Positions 44,512 through 52,587 of a stretch of DNA of 64,000 nt are shown here, one piece after another. Source of the stretch: Hongsoonwoonella zoysiae (GTDB lineage: Bacteria > Pseudomonadota > Alphaproteobacteria > Rhizobiales > Stappiaceae); the NCBI RefSeq assembly GCF_013266695.1, contig NZ_JABRXF010000003.1:620001-684000 (forward strand), in the 5' to 3' direction. Position numbers and translations under genes: made by a program. The notes below the pieces were generated by a model. It worked only from the letters and a program-made list of their open reading frames with translations. It was not told where the DNA came from and made no database searches. How positions within the stretch are numbered: the stretch's first letter is position 1; every line of letters starts with the position of its first letter.

Positions 44512-45948
44512 ATGGAAATCAAATCGCCCACCTTCAAGGATAATTCCGCAGAGGCGCTCAAGGACGTCAACCTGCAAAAGGCGCTCGGCAAGGTGCGCAC
44601 GGGCTTCATCGACAAGCGTGCGAAAGCGGCCGAGGCCCTGCCGGAATTTGAGGATCTGCGCGACCGCGCGCGCGACATCAAGGACCACGTGCTCGACCAT
44701 CTCGACCTCTACCTGGAAAGATACACCGAGAAAGTAGAAGCGGCCGGCGGCCACGTGCACTGGGCGGAAACGGCGGAGGACGCGCGCAACCAGATCATGG
44801 AAATCTGCCGGCGGCTCAATGCGCGCACGGTGACCAAGGGCAAATCCATGATCACCGAGGAGATCGGCCTCAACGAGTTCTTCGAGGAAAATGGCGTGAC
44901 GCCCGTGGAAACGGACCTCGGCGAATATATCATCCAGCTTCGCGGCGAACACCCGAGCCATATCATCGCCCCCGCCGTGCATGTGACGAAGGACCAGGTG
45001 GAGGAGGAATTCCGCGCCAAGCACACGCATCTGGATCCAAATCGCAATCTCGAAGAGCCGACGACGCTGCTGGGCGAAGCGCGCGCCGTGCTCAGGCAGA
45101 AATATTTCGACGCGGACGTCGGCATCACAGGCGCGAACTTCCTGATCGCGGAGACGGGCACTTCGATCATCGTCACCAACGAGGGCAACGGCGACCTGAC
45201 GCAGACGCTGCCGAAGGCGCATATCGTGGTGGCATCCATCGAGAAAATCGTGCCCACGCTGGAAGACGTGAGCCAGATCCTGCGCGTGCTCGCCCGTTCC
45301 GCCACCGGGCAGGATATGTCGGTCTATACGACCTTCTCCACCGGGCCGAAGCGCGACGACGACCCTGACGGGCCCGGCGAATACCACGTCATCCTGCTCG
45401 ACAACGGGCGCTCGTCTATGCTCGGCTCCGACTATCAGGAGATGCTTCGCTGCATCCGCTGCGGGGCCTGCATGAACCACTGTCCGGTCTATCACGCTGT
45501 CGGCGGACATGCCTACGGCTGGGTCTACCCCGGCCCGATGGGTGCTGTGCTCACCCCTTCGCTGATCGGCGTCGACAAATCCGGCCACCTGCCGAACGCC
45601 TCCACCTTCTGCGGACGCTGCGAGGCGGTCTGTCCGATGCGTATCCCGCTGCCGAAGATGATGCGCCATTGGCGCGAGCGCGAGTTCGAGCGGAACCTCA
45701 ATTCCGCGACAGTGCGCTACGGCCTGGGCGTGTGGGCCTATTTCGCCAAGCGGCCCTCGCTTTACCAGTTCATGACGGGCTTGAGCATGCGCGCACTCGG
45801 CCTTCTCGGGCGAACGAAAGGACGCTTCGGCAGCCTGCCGCTTGCAGGCGGATGGACGAAATACCGTGATTTGCCGGCGCCGGAGGGCAAGACCTTCCAG
45901 CAGCAATGGGCCGAACGGCAAAAAACCAAGCAGAGGGAAGCGGCATGA
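44512..45948 (+). CDS. lutB: L-lactate utilisation protein LutB (iron-sulfur protein)
   Basis: A 478-residue LutB/LldF. The N-terminal part includes the LUD domain core (VTKGKSMITEEIGLNEFFEENGVTPVETDLGEYIIQL, FLIAETGTSIIVTNEGNGDL, VVASIEKIVPTLEDV). A double [4Fe-4S] module follows: CIRCGACMNHCPVYH at about 316 and FCGRCEAVCPMRIPLPKMM at about 364. It transfers electrons from lactate oxidation. ATG 44512 (MEIKSPTF) is preferred to the longer frame; GAGGCAC is upstream. Its stop overlaps lutC in ATGA. Confidence 0.94.
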   Translation: MEIKSPTFKDNSAEALKDVNLQKALGKVRTGFIDKRAKAAEALPEFEDLRDRARDIKDHVLDHLDLYLERYTEKVEAAGGHVHWAETAEDARNQIMEICRRLNARTVTKGKSMITEEIGLNEFFEENGVTPVETDLGEYIIQLRGEHPSHIIAPAVHVTKDQVEEEFRAKHTHLDPNRNLEEPTTLLGEARAVLRQKYFDADVGITGANFLIAETGTSIIVTNEGNGDLTQTLPKAHIVVASIEKIVPTLEDVSQILRVLARSATGQDMSVYTTFSTGPKRDDDPDGPGEYHVILLDNGRSSMLGSDYQEMLRCIRCGACMNHCPVYHAVGGHAYGWVYPGPMGAVLTPSLIGVDKSGHLPNASTFCGRCEAVCPMRIPLPKMMRHWREREFERNLNSATVRYGLGVWAYFAKRPSLYQFMTGLSMRALGLLGRTKGRFGSLPLAGGWTKYRDLPAPEGKTFQQQWAERQKTKQREAA

Positions 45949-46628
45949 CGGCGACCTCCCGCGAACGCATTCTCGCGAAAATCAGAACCTCACTCGGCCG
46001 AAAAGGCGAGGACGAGACGCGCCGGGACACCGTCGCCGAGCGCCTTTCCGCCCACCACAAGGGCATTATCCCAAAACGCGGCCAGCTTTCAGGCAAGGCC
46101 CTGACGGACTTGTTCTGCAAGATGGCCGATAGCGTGCAGGCATCTGTTGCCCGCGTTTCCTCATCCGATGATGTGCCGGCGGCCGTCAGTGAATACTTGC
46201 GCTCGAAAAATCTTTCACAGCAGGTACGCATGGGTGCCGACCCGCGTCTGGGCGCCATGCCCTGGAAAGACCAGCCGAACCTGGAAGTTATGCAGGGCCG
46301 GGCGGAGGGAAGCGAGGAGGCCGGCGTTTCGCATGCATTCGCAGGCGTTGCCGAAACAGGCACGCTGGTGCTGACGTCCGGCAACGACAACCCGACGACC
46401 ATAAACTTCCTGCCCGAGCACCACATTGCGGTGGTGAACGCCGCCGACATAAAGGGCGACATGGAAGCCGTGTGGGCGAAAGTGCGCGAGACATACGGCG
46501 AAGGCACGATGCCGCGCACGGTCAACATGGTGACCGGACCGTCCCGCTCCGCCGATATCGAGCAAACGCTGCTTCTCGGCGCACACGGGCCGAGGGCGCT
46601 ACATGTGATCGTGGTGGAAGAGGGTTAG
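45945..46628 (+). CDS. lutC: L-lactate utilisation protein LutC
   Basis: A 227-residue LUD-domain protein (FAGVAETGTLVLTSGNDNPTTINFLPEHHIAVVNAADI, MPRTVNMVTGPSRSADIEQTLLLGAHGPRALHVIVVE). It completes the LutABC complex. ATG 45945 overlaps the lutB stop by 4 bases. The tail contains GGAAGAGGG, the likely Shine-Dalgarno for the following gene. Confidence 0.93.
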   Translation: MTATSRERILAKIRTSLGRKGEDETRRDTVAERLSAHHKGIIPKRGQLSGKALTDLFCKMADSVQASVARVSSSDDVPAAVSEYLRSKNLSQQVRMGADPRLGAMPWKDQPNLEVMQGRAEGSEEAGVSHAFAGVAETGTLVLTSGNDNPTTINFLPEHHIAVVNAADIKGDMEAVWAKVRETYGEGTMPRTVNMVTGPSRSADIEQTLLLGAHGPRALHVIVVEEG

Positions 46629-46632
46629 GCAG

Positions 46633-47268
46633 ATTTCCAGGCCAGAGAACTCCCCTCTCCAAAACCGCGTTTCGCCCGACGGTTCGATCATCGCGACGCC
46701 TGCGCGCGGGGACATGTTCGGCAATCGCGGCGGACGCATTCACGACCCGGCCACGAAGACATTGCTGCCGAGACGCTGGGCGTCGAAACAGTGGATCTGC
46801 TGCGTGCTCTCCTTCGAGGGGCGCAGGCGCAAGGTGATGGGCGAAGGCTATACGGAGCTTTTCTTCCTTGATGAAGTGACGGCGCTTGCCGCCGGACAAC
46901 GCCCCTGCTTCGAGTGCAGGCGTCAGGATGCCTTGCGTTTTGCCGCTGCCTGGGCGCGCGCATTCGACCTCGCCGTGCCGCCCAAAGCGCTCGAAATGGA
47001 CAAGGTGCTGCATGAAGAGCGGCTGGAGAACCGGCAGAAGCGCTTGCATCAGCGCGACATATCCGGCCTGCCGGAGGGCGCCGTCCTGCGGCTCGACGAT
47101 GTTATATACGCGGTAAAGGGCGGAAAGCTTTTGCCCTGGTCCTTTGAGGGATACGGAGCGCCGGAGCCCCTTCCCTCATCAGGTTTGGCCGAGATCCTGA
47201 CACCGCCCGCAACCCTTGGCGCGCTGAAGAGTGGCTATAATCCCCAGTGGCATGAAAGCGCCGGTTGA
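46633..47268 (+). CDS. hypothetical protein with probable ATT start, 211 residues
   Basis: Read from ATT 46633, which has GGAAGAGGG ending 8 bases upstream. The protein is SRPENSPLQNRVSPDGSI..., then ATPARGDMFGNRGGRIHDPATKTLLPRR and FEGRRRKVMGEGYTELFFLDEVTALAAGQRPCFECRRQDALRFAA. I recall homologous hypothetical proteins that carry the segment LQNRV-P-G...PARG-x-MGNRG upstream of the first ATG (46714), so the ATG-only model would cut conserved sequence. No ATG, GTG or TTG lies between the in-frame TGA at 46609 and 46714. Cys-x-x-Cys in PCFECRR could bind metal. It follows lutC by 4 bases, likely co-transcribed; function unknown. Confidence 0.7.
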   Translation: MSRPENSPLQNRVSPDGSIIATPARGDMFGNRGGRIHDPATKTLLPRRWASKQWICCVLSFEGRRRKVMGEGYTELFFLDEVTALAAGQRPCFECRRQDALRFAAAWARAFDLAVPPKALEMDKVLHEERLENRQKRLHQRDISGLPEGAVLRLDDVIYAVKGGKLLPWSFEGYGAPEPLPSSGLAEILTPPATLGALKSGYNPQWHESAG

Positions 47269-47320
47269 TCTTCACCGAAGCGTGTCGAACTTTGGCCTCC
47301 GTTTGTGCTAGTCAGTCTCC

Positions 47321-47376
47321 GCCACCGGCAATCGGCCGGAGGGCAGGAACGCGCGCCGGACTATCCTTCCGGTGGC
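47321..47376 (+). promoter_or_regulatory. structured leader of queF
   Basis: GCCACCGG (47321-47328) and CCGGTGGC (47369-47376) form an exact 8-bp stem that ends directly at the AAGGAG Shine-Dalgarno. Inside, CGGC and GCCG can form a second helix. It does not match the preQ1-I or preQ1-II consensus I know. Confidence 0.35.
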
Positions 47377-47388
47377 AAGGAGAATGAG

Positions 47389-47841
47389 ATGAACGAGAAC
47401 GAACTCGCGCTCGGCCGCGCCGTCGAGACGCCGAACGACCCCGAGACCGCACCTCTCGACCGCGTGCCGAACCCGAACCCGGAAGTCGACTACGTCACGC
47501 GCTTCGTGGTGCCGGAATTCACCTCCATGTGCCCGGTGACAGGCCAGCCGGACTTTGCCCATATCGTCATCGATTACGTGCCGGACGAATGGCTGATCGA
47601 ATCGAAGTCGCTGAAGCTGTTCATGCATTCCTTCCGCAACCATGGCGCCTTTCACGAAGGCTGCACCGTGATGATCGGCAAGCGGTTGGTGGAGCGGCTT
47701 TCGCCGCGCTGGCTGAGGATCGGCGGCTATTGGTATCCGCGCGGCGGAATTCCGATCGACGTGTTCTGGCAGACCGGAAACCCGCCTGAAGGCATCTGGC
47801 TGCCCGACCAGGGCGTGCCGCCCTATCGCGGGCGAGGCTGA
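47389..47841 (+). CDS. queF: NADPH-dependent 7-cyano-7-deazaguanine reductase QueF
   Basis: A 150-residue short-type QueF that reduces preQ0 to preQ1 in queuosine synthesis. Signature: [42 protein letters not shown] with the catalytic Cys in SMCPVT, Asp in PDFA, and [14 protein letters not shown] with the substrate-binding Glu. ATG 47389 has AAGGAG 6 bases upstream. An out-of-frame ATG at 47384 hits a stop at once. No other queuosine genes are seen nearby. Confidence 0.96.
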   Translation: MNENELALGRAVETPNDPETAPLDRVPNPNPEVDYVTRFVVPEFTSMCPVTGQPDFAHIVIDYVPDEWLIESKSLKLFMHSFRNHGAFHEGCTVMIGKRLVERLSPRWLRIGGYWYPRGGIPIDVFWQTGNPPEGIWLPDQGVPPYRGRG

Positions 47842-47843
47842 GA

Positions 47844-49115
47844 TCATGCGGTAAGGGGCAACCGGCAAACGAGAAACGCCGTTTCCATTTCGCCGATGCC
47901 CTTGACCGTCATCACCCCGCGCTCCTCGAAGGCAAAACAGCCGCCCGCAACGTCGCAAAAGGCGCGCGTGACGTGGATGCGGCCCGGAAGGCCGTGCGAT
48001 TCCATACGCGCGGCGATATTGACCGCATCGCCCCAGATATCGAAGGAATATCGGCGCTGGCCGATCACCCCGGCGATCGCCGGACCGATGTGAAGCCCAC
48101 AGCGCAGCGCAAGATCGGAGGGCCCGAGCGGCGGCTGATTGTCGATTTCCTCCATCATGGCGATCGCGAAGGAGGCGATGCGGTGCGCCGCCTCCTCGCC
48201 CGTCTCGCCGTAAAGTCCGGCAGCGGCCATATAGGCATCGCCGATCGTCTTGATTTTCTCCACCCCATGCTCGACGGCGAGCCTGTCGAACGCGCGCACC
48301 AGCCGGTCGAGCGCTTCCACCACGTCTTCCGGTGGAAGCGCGCGTGCGACCGGCGTGAAGCCGACGATATCGCTGAAAAGCACCGCCACCGTCTCGCGCC
48401 GGTCGGCGATTGTGCGGTCGGGCTCACGCTTCAGCCGTTCGGCAACACGCTCCGGCATGATGGTGGTGAGCAGCGTTTCGGCACGCTCATGCTCGGCCTC
48501 AAGCGCCTTTTCCGCCTTCCTGAGCGCAGACAGTGCATAGGTCATCAACAGGCAGTAGACGATGGTGATGTTGACCGCGATCTGGCCCGACAGGAGTTCG
48601 TGAAACTCGGAATCATCGGCCATCACCGGTCCGTAGTGCGGCGCGAAGTTCATGGAGGCGACCAACAGGACGAAAACCATTACGAAAAGAGTGACAACCC
48701 AACGCCAGCGGTGAACGCCGAGAAGCAGAACCCCACCGCCCGCGAGCGCATAATAGAAATGCGCTCCACCCTCGATCCCTATCGACCAGATGACGAAGAG
48801 ATTGCCTATCGCCGCCACGCAAGCAAACCAGAACGCCCCGACATTCTCGCCTAACCGGTAAAGCGCAGGCGTGAGCGCAAAGAGGCCCATCATCACGAAG
48901 CCGTAGATGACGATCGGCATCAGCCCTTGCGCGTCGTAGTAATAGTTCTGAACGCTGTGGGCGAAATTCGCCACAAACATCATCGCCACGCCGATGTTCG
49001 TGAAGCGCTCGCGCTGGCGCACTTCGGCATCCCGCGAGACGATGCCCAATTCGAGCGCGCTGTCGATCCATGCGGGCAGCCGCAAACGCACGCTGGGTAT
49101 ATTACGGGCCAACAT
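47844..49115 (-). CDS. membrane-bound class III adenylate/guanylate cyclase
   Basis: A 423-residue cyclase. About six N-terminal membrane helices (FTNIGVAMMFVANFAHSVQNYYY to VVTLFVMVFVLLVASMNF) are followed by a short coiled linker (LRKAEKALEAEHERAETLLTTIMPERV) and the catalytic domain: VAVLFSDIVGFTPVARAL with metal-binding Asp, KIKTIGDAYMAAAGL, and DIWGDAVNIAARMES with the transition-state Asn and Arg. The Lys-Thr in KTIGDAYM supports ATP use, making cAMP. It could supply the CRP-family protein at 11943. Divergent from the EamA gene. Confidence 0.9.
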   Translation of the reverse strand: MLARNIPSVRLRLPAWIDSALELGIVSRDAEVRQRERFTNIGVAMMFVANFAHSVQNYYYDAQGLMPIVIYGFVMMGLFALTPALYRLGENVGAFWFACVAAIGNLFVIWSIGIEGGAHFYYALAGGGVLLLGVHRWRWVVTLFVMVFVLLVASMNFAPHYGPVMADDSEFHELLSGQIAVNITIVYCLLMTYALSALRKAEKALEAEHERAETLLTTIMPERVAERLKREPDRTIADRRETVAVLFSDIVGFTPVARALPPEDVVEALDRLVRAFDRLAVEHGVEKIKTIGDAYMAAAGLYGETGEEAAHRIASFAIAMMEEIDNQPPLGPSDLALRCGLHIGPAIAGVIGQRRYSFDIWGDAVNIAARMESHGLPGRIHVTRAFCDVAGGCFAFEERGVMTVKGIGEMETAFLVCRLPLTA

Positions 49116-49304
49116 TTTTCGTATCCCGGATCATGAGCATGAATGGATCGTAACACGCAGGCCGGAAATCACGTTACGGTATGAACCACCTGCGTTTTAT
49201 CAGGGATATCGATGCTTTAAACGACAATGATTGATTGGATACGCCGTCGCGAACGTGGCAATCAAGGCGCGCTCCACCTCGATCAACCGACCGGAACAGC
49301 TTCA

Positions 49305-50246
49305 ATGTCGATCTCACGCAGCGCGGCGGGAAAAATCGCCAGCGACGACTTTTCCATGTCGCCGGCGGATTTCGGGCTCTATGGCGCAACGGTACTGGTG
49401 TGGGGCGTTTCCTGGTATGCGGTGAAGCTTCAGGCGGGGCCGGTTTCGCCGGAAGTTTCCGTGTTCTGGCGCTTCGTGCTTGCCGCATTCATTATGATGA
49501 GCTGGGCAAGGATAAAGGGCGCAAGGCTCGCCTTTCCGCGCTTTGACCATGTCCGCTTCGCGGCCCTTGGCGGGTTTATCTTCTCCACGAACTTCGTGCT
49601 CTTTTACTACGGCTCGCACTACGTCCCGTCGGGCTTGCTTTCCGTCGTTTTCTCGCTCACGTCGATCTTCAACATGCTGCTTGGCTTCGCGATCTTCGGC
49701 CAGAAGATCAGCAGGCGTGTGCTCATCGGCGCCCTGCTGGGCTTTACCGGTATCGCGCTCATGTTCCGGCCGCAGATTTTCGCTCAAGGTGCGACCGGTT
49801 TCGACACAGGCGCGCTGACCGGGCTCGCATTCTGCATCGGCGGAACGCTTTCCTTCTGTTTCGGCAACATGGTTTCCGCCGCCAACCAGCGCGCGGGCAT
49901 ATCCGTACTGTCCGCCAACGCCTGGGGCATGGTCTACGGCGCAACGCTGCTGGGCATTTTCGCATTTTTGAAGGGCGAGAGCTTCGTTATCGATTGGACG
50001 CCGACCTATGTCGGCACGCTCGTCTACCTTGCGGTCTTCGCCACCATCGTCGCCTTCGCCTGCTATCTGACGCTTTTGGGCCGCATCGGCTCGGCGCGCG
50101 CCGGCTACGCCACGGTCATGTTCCCGGTCGTGGCGCTTCTGGTTTCCACCGCATTGGAGGATTTCCACTGGAGCGCGGATGTTCTAGCCGGGCTCGCCGC
50201 CGTGCTTGCCGGCAATATCTTCGTCCTCAGGTCGAGCCGGCGCTAA
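49305..50246 (+). CDS. EamA/DMT superfamily transporter
   Basis: A 313-residue protein of ten membrane helices in two EamA repeats (ATVLVWGVSWYAVKLQAGPVSPEVSVFWRFVLAAFIM and LTGLAFCIGGTLSFCFGNMVSAANQRAG). These proteins export metabolites or amino acids; the substrate is unknown. ATG 49305 (MSISRSAAG) is favoured because the longer frame adds a soluble leader. The stop is just before the convergent LysR gene. Confidence 0.86.
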   Translation: MSISRSAAGKIASDDFSMSPADFGLYGATVLVWGVSWYAVKLQAGPVSPEVSVFWRFVLAAFIMMSWARIKGARLAFPRFDHVRFAALGGFIFSTNFVLFYYGSHYVPSGLLSVVFSLTSIFNMLLGFAIFGQKISRRVLIGALLGFTGIALMFRPQIFAQGATGFDTGALTGLAFCIGGTLSFCFGNMVSAANQRAGISVLSANAWGMVYGATLLGIFAFLKGESFVIDWTPTYVGTLVYLAVFATIVAFACYLTLLGRIGSARAGYATVMFPVVALLVSTALEDFHWSADVLAGLAAVLAGNIFVLRSSRR

Positions 50247-50253
50247 CGGCAGC

Positions 50254-51135
50254 TCATTCGGCAGCGATCTGATAGGCTACGTTGCCGATCGATGCGTGGA
50301 TATGATCGCAAAGCGCGTCATGCACCGGATCGGTCGCGTGGGCGGCGCGCAGGATGGTGATCTCGCAGGGCGGCAACTGCGGCAGGCCGTCCGCCTCGCC
50401 CAGAATGCGAAGGCCCGGACGAATAGCGCTTTCCGGCAGAACGGCCACGGCGAGACCGGCCTGAACCGCACTCGTCAACGCGGAGGCGCTGGAGGACGTA
50501 TAGGCAATGCAATAGGGCCTGTTCGCCCGGTCGAGCGCTGCAATGGCCTGCGCCCGCCAGCAACAATCCGAAGGACCGAGCGCAAGGCGCAGCACATCCT
50601 CGCAATGCAGGCATCGGTCGGACGCGGTTACCCAATGCAGCGGCTCGCGGCGAAACACCTCGCCCTGCAAGGGAACGCAGTCGCCCGATGTGACGATCGC
50701 GATATCAAGTTCGCCCTGCCCCACGAGTTGAGCCGTGAGCGACGAAGCCTGACACTGAACGGCGATCTCGATCGACGGGTTCAACCGCGCGAAGGCGGCA
50801 AGGACCTGAGGCAGAAGCCGCTCCGCGTAATCGTCCGGCAAGCCGAATTTCACGCGGCCAACCATTTCCGTCTCCGCAAACGCCTTAAAGGTATCGTCAT
50901 TGAGCCGGATCATGCGCTGCGCGAATTCGACCAACCGATGACCGTCCTCCGTCAAACGCGACTGGCGCCCGTCCTTCACGAATATCGGGCGATCTATCCG
51001 CTCTTCCAGGCGCCGCATCTGCATGGAAACGGCGGACTGTGTCTTGTGAACCGCATCGGCCGCCTTGGTGAAACTGCCGAGTTCGGCGATCGCCAGGAAG
51101 GTTCTCAACTGGTCGATATCAAGCGCATGCGCCAT
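50254..51135 (-). CDS. LysR-family regulator, LsrB/VtlR-like
   Basis: A 293-residue LTTR. The HTH region LDIDQLRTFLAIAELGSFTKAADAVHKTQSAVSMQMRRLEERIDRPIFVKDGR closely resembles LsrB and VtlR of Rhizobiaceae and Brucella as I recall them. Its neighbour is a divergent DUF1127 gene, and VtlR is known to activate small DUF1127 genes in Brucella and Agrobacterium. The effector domain includes several Cys (QCQASS, GDCVPL, RCLHCED, DCCWRA), in keeping with redox sensing reported for LsrB. GGAGAG precedes ATG 51135. Confidence 0.85.
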   Translation of the reverse strand: MAHALDIDQLRTFLAIAELGSFTKAADAVHKTQSAVSMQMRRLEERIDRPIFVKDGRQSRLTEDGHRLVEFAQRMIRLNDDTFKAFAETEMVGRVKFGLPDDYAERLLPQVLAAFARLNPSIEIAVQCQASSLTAQLVGQGELDIAIVTSGDCVPLQGEVFRREPLHWVTASDRCLHCEDVLRLALGPSDCCWRAQAIAALDRANRPYCIAYTSSSASALTSAVQAGLAVAVLPESAIRPGLRILGEADGLPQLPPCEITILRAAHATDPVHDALCDHIHASIGNVAYQIAAE

Positions 51136-51210
51136 CGCTTCTCTCCGATCAATTCATATCCTTAATCGATAGCTGCTCTGAATTTATCATCATTATCGAT
51201 GGGTTTCCAT

Positions 51211-51227
51211 TCAAATCATTCGTTTGA
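51211..51227. promoter_or_regulatory. LysR-type operator candidate upstream of the DUF1127 gene
   Basis: TCAAA-N7-TTTGA fits the LTTR T-N11-A dyad. Two further CGAT-rich repeats (TTAATCGATAG near 51163 and TATCGATGG near 51195) lie farther from the DUF1127 start. The site is at the centre of the divergent spacer, fitting LsrB/VtlR control. Confidence 0.5.
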
Positions 51228-51345
51228 TGAATTGATAGCGAGGTGACATATTCCTCTCAACACCTGAAGCGAAGCCGGATCAAACTTCCCGGCAGAGGCA
51301 ACGGACAGGCGAAACGCCTGTTTATCCGAACAGGAGAGCCGTGCC

Positions 51346-51654
51346 ATGACAATGATGCATTACCCCGTCAGACGGTCCGTCAGATCGTCAATCCCGATGC
51401 TTGCCGCCGATGGCGCTGCAGCACTCGCCAGGTTTGCCGCGCACATGTGGAACGCGCACCGCAACCGCCGGCAAATCGCCAAGCTGCTTGAGATGGATGA
51501 CTATATGCTCGCCGATATCGGCGTGTCGCGCGGCGACATCCAAAGCGCGCTCATGGGCGACGTCTTCGAAGATCCCTCGAGCCGGCTTGCGGCCATGCGC
51601 GGCGGACGCCGCTTCAACGCGCTTGCCCGCCGGAAAAGCGTGAAGACTTCCTGA
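51346..51654 (+). CDS. DUF1127 small protein
   Basis: A 102-residue basic protein. The DUF1127 core is at about 33-75: AHMWNAHRNRRQIAKLLEMDDYMLADIGVSRGDI, followed by an Arg-rich tail. In Agrobacterium and Brucella such proteins affect RNA turnover and phosphate or C metabolism. AGGAG lies 10 bases upstream. In the leader, CGCCTGT (51315-51321) can pair with ACAGGCG (51305-51311) or with the ACAGG of the Shine-Dalgarno (51330-51334), so two folds compete. Confidence 0.85.
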   Translation: MTMMHYPVRRSVRSSIPMLAADGAAALARFAAHMWNAHRNRRQIAKLLEMDDYMLADIGVSRGDIQSALMGDVFEDPSSRLAAMRGGRRFNALARRKSVKTS

Positions 51655-51698
51655 ATTTACCTGACCGCAGCCCTGTCGGCCCCTCGCCGACGCAACTT

Positions 51699-51730
51699 GC
51701 CCGCCCCGGTTTCCGAGGCGGGCTTTTTTT
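51699..51730 (+). terminator. Rho-independent terminator of the DUF1127 gene
   Basis: GCCCGCC (51699-51705) pairs with GGCGGGC (51717-51723) around an 11-base loop, followed by seven T. It overlaps the stop codon region of the convergent DUF937-like gene. Confidence 0.85.
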
Positions 51731-52478
51731 ATTTGCCGGGCTGGCGGGACGATTGTTCGAACAGTTTTTCGAAAGCCCGGATCTGCGTTTCCTGGATGTT
51801 GCGGCCAATATCGAGCCACGCCTCCGAGATGTTTTCATCCGAAGGTGTTTCGGCTACGGGTTCCTGTGGGGAGGCATCTTCCGTGTCGGGAATCTCCGCA
51901 GCCGTTTCAGCCTCGGCCTCTTCTTGCGGCTGTTCAGGCGTGAAAGCACGCATGTAACCATCCCAGAAGGACTGCATCGCTTCGGCATAAGGCGCCAGAT
52001 AATCCTCAGGTTTGGGCGTCGGCTTTGGCCGTCCACGGGCGTAACCCGCAAGGAAGGCATCCAGCATGTCGCGCGCCGGCCCCGCCGTGAACTGCCGCGC
52101 CAGATTGCCGAGCGTGAGGGTGGCGACAACAGGCATCATGGTCTCCACGCCTTGCCGCCCAAGCCCGGTCGCGTTCGTTACCTGCTCGATGATGCGGGCC
52201 TGGACATCCGCCGGGCCGAAGAAGAGCGCCAGAGGCTCTCCGAAGAACCCCTCAGGCCGCGGCGCGGACCATGCCGCACCCGGCCCCGGCATCATCGCTA
52301 TGAGACTTTGCAACCCGGCCGGCGACGATGCATTGTGGCGCAAACCGGCGAGGGCCGCTGACATCAGATTTTCCGACGCCTTGAGGAAGTCCTGATCCGA
52401 CCAGCCGAATTGCTTGCGCATATGCGCGGCAAGCGTCTGCGGGTCGTAGCTTTGAGGAAATCCGAACGCGTCAGACAT
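51729..52478 (-). CDS. DUF937-like cytoplasmic protein
   Basis: A 249-residue protein. The middle (FGPADVQARIIEQVTNATGLGRQGVETMMPVVATLTLGNLARQ, about 85-127) has the DUF937 pattern. The C-terminal third is very acidic with many Glu, Ala and Pro (PEQPQEEAEAETAAEIPDTE). The last helix is NIQETQIRAFEKLFEQS. The function of the family is unknown. ATG 52478 (MSDAFGF) is chosen. It may be phasin-like in composition, but no phasin motif is convincing. Confidence 0.72.
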   Translation of the reverse strand: MSDAFGFPQSYDPQTLAAHMRKQFGWSDQDFLKASENLMSAALAGLRHNASSPAGLQSLIAMMPGPGAAWSAPRPEGFFGEPLALFFGPADVQARIIEQVTNATGLGRQGVETMMPVVATLTLGNLARQFTAGPARDMLDAFLAGYARGRPKPTPKPEDYLAPYAEAMQSFWDGYMRAFTPEQPQEEAEAETAAEIPDTEDASPQEPVAETPSDENISEAWLDIGRNIQETQIRAFEKLFEQSSRQPGK

Positions 52479-52587
52479 GAATGCCCGTCCTTTATGAGTG
52501 GACGTCAATCATCGCCCTTGCCGCGCCGCCGGTCAAACGGCAAGCCCCGAGCGGGAAGGAAAACTCCGTGCCCGGTAGCGCGCTCAG

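Noticed and set aside
44422..45921. 499-codon frame antisense to lutB
   Set aside because: lutB is certain from its Fe-S motifs; the antisense product is low-complexity.
47269..47388. preQ1-I or preQ1-II riboswitch before queF
   Set aside because: The A-rich tail and loop consensus are missing; only a generic stem remains, reported separately.
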